From: Micropterus salmoides
Taxonomy: Eukaryota > Chordata > Actinopteri > Centrarchiformes > Centrarchidae
Direction: 5' to 3'
DNA: 64,000 bases
Assembly: GCF_014851395.1 (NCBI RefSeq)
Contig: NW_024040152.1
Location: 15,464,308-15,528,307, forward strand
Of the stretch, positions 60,237-64,000 are shown piece by piece; the first letter of the stretch is position 1; every line of letters begins with the position of its first letter. The notes under the pieces were generated by a model that searched no databases, was not told the origin of the DNA, and saw only the letters and a list, made by a program, of their open reading frames with translations. A program made the position numbers and the translations under genes.

Positions 60237-63200
60237 ATGTCTGCGCCCGATGAGGACACGTTTGCCGAGGAAGGAGGCGAGATGGAGGAGATGGACGAAG
60301 CGGGCAGCGACGAGGATGAAGGAGTAGAGATGGAGGAGGAAGGAGCGGACGGAGAGGGGGAGAAGAAAGTGTACGTCCCCGGGATCGAGCCCCTGAAGCC
60401 CGGAGAGGAGCTGGAGATGGACCGGTCCGCGTACCGCATGTACCACGAGTGCCAAACAGGCAAGTTGAAGCAGCTGAAGTTAGCCATGCTGGTGTCTCTT
60501 TAAAGCTGTTGTGATCGTGCAGGACACGCGGTATTAATTTAGCATTATTTTGTTGTTTGTGGTCAGGTGCTCCATGTCTGAGCTTCGACATCCTGAGAGA
60601 TGGAGATGGAGACGGCAGGGAGCAGTTTCCTCTGTCCATGCTGCTCTGTGCGGGCACGCAGGCAGATACAGCTCAGAGCAACAGGTAGGCTAGCAACCTC
60701 CTGACAACATAAACTTCATCAATACTGCAATACTGTGCAAGTTTTTTCTCATACTACTCGTAATAAAGTTAACTTAAAAGTAACATGGCTTTTAAGATTA
60801 TAAATACAGTGTTGCTTTACCAAGAATGTGTCAATAATGGTCTCCAGACAACAGCAATAGAAAAAGTGTGTGTGTGTGTGTCAATGTAAACAAACAACAT
60901 ACTAACCTGTTTAGAGTTACTGTGTAGTGTGGACCTTGGGCACAGCTATGGTCTTTGGTGAACTCCCGTAATTCCTAGCCAAGCGCTGCACACATTCACC
61001 TAGGCAGACATCTATTAGAAAAATGTCCTGAAAACACCTGCGTGGGTGTACAAGGCCTTTAGAAATTTAGCAAGTAGCAGTACCACACTTAATTACAAAT
61101 GTCCTCTGTACAAAATAGTAAAAGGGCCTCTTCAATGTAGTGAAATAGAAGTATAAAGTAGCAGAATGTAAAAATACTAAATCATTTCAGTTAAGAACAG
61201 CACTTGCTAGACCTTTTTATAATCAGTTATTATAGTTCCTAGATGGGTTTTGATGATTAGACACACAGTCAATTAGTTAGTTTAATTAATTATTAATTAA
61301 TTGGTTGTTAATTAGTCACTCAGCTTAAGGGCTTGGCTTGATTCCTCTGTCATGAGCTCTCTCATCTCTCTCAGACTGCTAAGTCTGACATCCTTGTATT
61401 TAAGAAAACATTAATTGGAAATTGTAATGAGACTTAATTACTGTTTTGTTAAAGGAAGATGAACTGAAAAGACCGACACGTTAAGCCCACTTGTTTAACA
61501 ACCATATAGACAGTATAGCATCAACACTCAGTTTTCTTTTACCTAACCCTTTTTATTGTGATTTTTGGATATTAACAATACTAATAGCTAAAATATAGTT
61601 ATGCATTATGTGTTTTCCTTTTTATTTGATTTTATGTGCAGAACAAGTACGTCCAAACAATTATCACTGTTTTGGAAATGTAAGCACAGAGACCGGATTC
61701 ACACTACAGTAGTACAGTTGTTTTGGGTTTTTTTGCACTGTTTCAGTTTTGTTTTGACATCATCCACACAGCATCAAAAGAGCCAGGGATTTTCCTTCTT
61801 AAAAGTAAAAATGGTTTGCTTGTTTTCATACTAAAACTCAGCACTTAAATACAGATAACAGACGAGGTTAAAAACTCATTATATTTATTTTAAGCATTTT
61901 TGCTATCTTCTTTGTACTCTGAAATAACAACTTTGCACCACTCTGAAACAATGTGATGACATTCTGTCATGTTTAAATGCATCATTTTACTTGTTTGCAG
62001 ACTTCTTGTCATACGCATGTATAACCTTCATGGAACAGAGAAAGAAAAAGAAGGGGAGGAAAGCAGCGATGAAGAAAGTGAGGAGGAGGAGGAGGATGAA
62101 GATAAGAAGCCACAGATGGAACTGGCCATGATGCCTCACTATGGAGGGATTAACAGAATCAGAGTATGTCATGCGTCAATCTAGGCAGACATGTATATGA
62201 ATTAAGTCATTATGTTTCCTGTATAAGAAACGGAGCTTGTTTTAAGATTCCTCATTACTGATTTTGCTTCTTAATTTCCAGGTAACCTGTCGTGGAGAGC
62301 AGTCCTTGGCTGCTGTCTGGTCAGAGAAGGGGCAGGTAGAAATATTTGACCTCCATTCCCAGTTGGAAGCCGTCCACAGTTCTGCTGCAATGGCAGCTTT
62401 CATCAAACAGCAGAAGGAAGCCACAGCTCTCTACAGTTTCTCGGGACACATGACTGAAGGCTTTGCAATTGATTGGTCACCTACAGTACCTGGTAAGTGT
62501 GGCCTTTACCTGCAATGCAATTTGCATACTACTCAGAACAGAAGTTACGCAACATAAATTATAATTTTGTCTCATTATCTGTAGCTCCCTCTGTCACCTG
62601 AACATCTGAGCATTCTGTGTAAATTCCCATGCTGCAACTTTATCATGCCAGAGACAACCAAATCGCTTACAGCTTACAAATGAAATGCTGTTGGGCTAGA
62701 TCCAAAAAAATCCAAAAAAGTTACTTGGCCCGTGCCCCAACCTTCTACCAAATTTCATTGAAACCTGTTAATCTGCTAAACATGAAACTGACAAACAGGA
62801 CCAAAAACGTAACCTTCTTAACAGGTAACAAACATAGCTTAGAAAAAATGGTCTGCAATCTTGTAACTTGATATTTATTGAGGCAAGAATGTGCACGACC
62901 ACAAAGAATGAAATTAGAAAACAAATGGGTCAATTCAGAGAAGATCCCTCATCAGGATGGCTGTTTGTGTAGATGTTAGAGTAGAACAGTAAAGAATAAA
63001 AAAAAAAAAAGAGCATTTGTGAACTACTAGAATTGGATTGGAATCAAATATTTTAACATTAAAGTTATCAGATTTCCTCTTAAATAAGTAGATCGGTCAT
63101 ATGTGTTTTAACCAAAAGCTGAAGTTTTTTACTATCAGGGCGTCTCGTCAGCGGAGACTGCAAAAAGAACATCCATGTGTGGGAGCCACGAGAGGGAGGG

Positions 63201-64000
63201 ACTTCATGGCAGATTGACCAACGACCTTTCAGCTCCCACAGCAAGTCTGTGGAGGATCTGCAGTGGTCGCCCACTGAAGCTACAGTGAGTTTGTAGGGAA
63301 GTAGTGACGTAGTGGGTCAGACTGAGGTGATGGTGCTCAGTGCAAGAGCATCCTCTGCTCAAACCCCACAAGGGCCGACGGGGAAAATACACGCATGCAA
63401 AGTATTAGACGAGCATATTGGCATTTTACATGCACGATCAGTGTCCTCACTTCCCTCCTGACTGCAGCGCTGGCCTCAGAGCTGGAGTAGCAGAGGTTAA
63501 ATTTGCCCGCAGGGATTAATGATGTCAGACTGAGCTCACCAGTGCTTTCCAGGTGTTTGGGTGGAATAACAGGGTGTGTTGACAGACATGAATGATTGGA
63601 ATGAATGAAACTATGCTGACTTTAATATGACCTGTTAACACTGTAGCTATGTGTGCTATCGCAGTGTTAGTATAAGATAATAAGTCACCAAACTAGTCAG
63701 TGGTATGATGTGAATCCTACAACCTGACGTTGGTTGTCACCTCTTTGCTTGTATGAGTGTATACTCTCAACAGGCTTGTGGCGCTACCTCACTGGTGTTG
63801 ACTGTAATTTCTCATCATTAAATCATTAAGCACAAATTATTAACACGGAAAGCCCAACTCTCACACAGTCCCGAATGCTAATAAGACAGAGCAAAAATGA
63901 TAACATCTTGTTTTGTTTAGATTTGATCCACAGTTCAAATCTTAGAATCTGTGCTCTTTTGTTTGCCACAGGTTTTTGCATCTTGTTCGGTGGATCAGTC
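60237..64000 (+). CDS. grwd1: Glutamate-rich WD repeat protein 1 (partial)
   Basis: Six exons are visible: 60237-60459, 60567-60684, 62001-62163, 62282-62492, 63139-63284 and 63972 to the window edge. They give about 296 residues of a protein of roughly 450; the rest lies beyond the right edge. An acidic N-terminus is followed by the CAF1C/H4-binding segment (YRMYHECQTGAPCLSFDI), a second acidic run with about nine Glu/Asp, ELAMMPHYGGINRIRV, and the first WD repeats (GHMTEGFAIDWSP, SVEDLQWSPTEATVFASCS). Known role: histone-binding protein that works with CDT1 and MCM in replication licensing and also in large-subunit ribosome biogenesis; mostly nuclear and nucleolar. The donor of exon 1 is GC (ACAG then GCAAGT), not GT, and is the only one that gives the conserved QTG-APC junction. 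Confidence 0.95.
60690..62000. other. grwd1: grwd1 intron 2
   Basis: Contains a short (GT)n tract at 60867-60880, an AAGTAC-family fragment at 61095-61180 and AT-rich TTAATTAAT sequence near 61280-61310. No additional exon recognised. Confidence 0.5.

Noticed and set aside
59986..60657. Minus-strand open frames of 163-223 residues opposite grwd1 exon 1
   Set aside because: They are antisense shadows of the Glu/Asp-rich coding exon, giving Ser/Pro/Leu-rich proteins, a known artefact of acidic G+C-rich exons.

Overview
The window looks like nuclear DNA of a teleost fish, probably a spiny-rayed one. It has short GT-AG introns, vertebrate-specific genes, dense (GT)n/(CA)n microsatellites and several repeat families typical of teleosts. 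There is no prokaryotic-style operon, rRNA, CRISPR array or virus, and I found no convincing tRNA. Genes were modelled by joining exons across splice sites and requiring the reading phase to stay open across every junction.

Layout, left to right. 1-5060: no coding gene; a possible untranslated first exon on the minus strand near 3012 may belong to a gene beyond the left edge. 5080-11760 (minus): ube2s, the K11-chain-elongating E2 of the APC/C, with a hAT-type transposon inside intron 2. 12050-14700: LINE and other repeats. 14750-18375 (plus): josd2, a Josephin deubiquitinase. 19020-35880 (minus): ttyh1, a tweety-family membrane protein, 14 coding exons over 16 kb, with its first introns full of repeats. 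35880-42190: repeat-rich intergenic DNA. 42195-47787 (minus): leng9, coding for a CCCH zinc finger, an MJ1316 (DUF504) domain and a 2H phosphoesterase domain. 48228-53455 (plus): flcn (folliculin), divergent from leng9 across a short shared promoter. 55566-58000 (plus): a small secreted or membrane-anchored helical cytokine of the SCF/FLT3LG/CSF1 superfamily, most likely flt3lg. 60237 to the right edge (plus): grwd1, cut by the window end.

UBE2S, JOSD2, TTYH1, LENG9, FLT3LG and GRWD1 all lie on human 19q13.3-q13.4, so most of the window is one ancestral block. FLCN (human 17p11.2) is the exception. The genes do not form one pathway. Two act in ubiquitin metabolism (ube2s, josd2), one in RagC/D-mTORC1 control (flcn), one in chromatin/replication licensing and ribosome biogenesis (grwd1), one probably in RNA-end processing (leng9), one in neural membrane biology (ttyh1), and one as a haematopoietic cytokine.

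The points most worth attention are: the divergent cytokine with a hydrophobic C-terminus and no cytoplasmic tail; the three-domain RNA-repair-like architecture of leng9 and its atypical GTC donors; the GC-AG intron 1 of grwd1; a ttyh1 exon whose two frames both look like tweety C-termini; an intact hAT element with perfect 8-bp target duplications and a BED-finger remnant; and several palindromic or nested repeat structures. No previously undescribed multi-gene system is evident.
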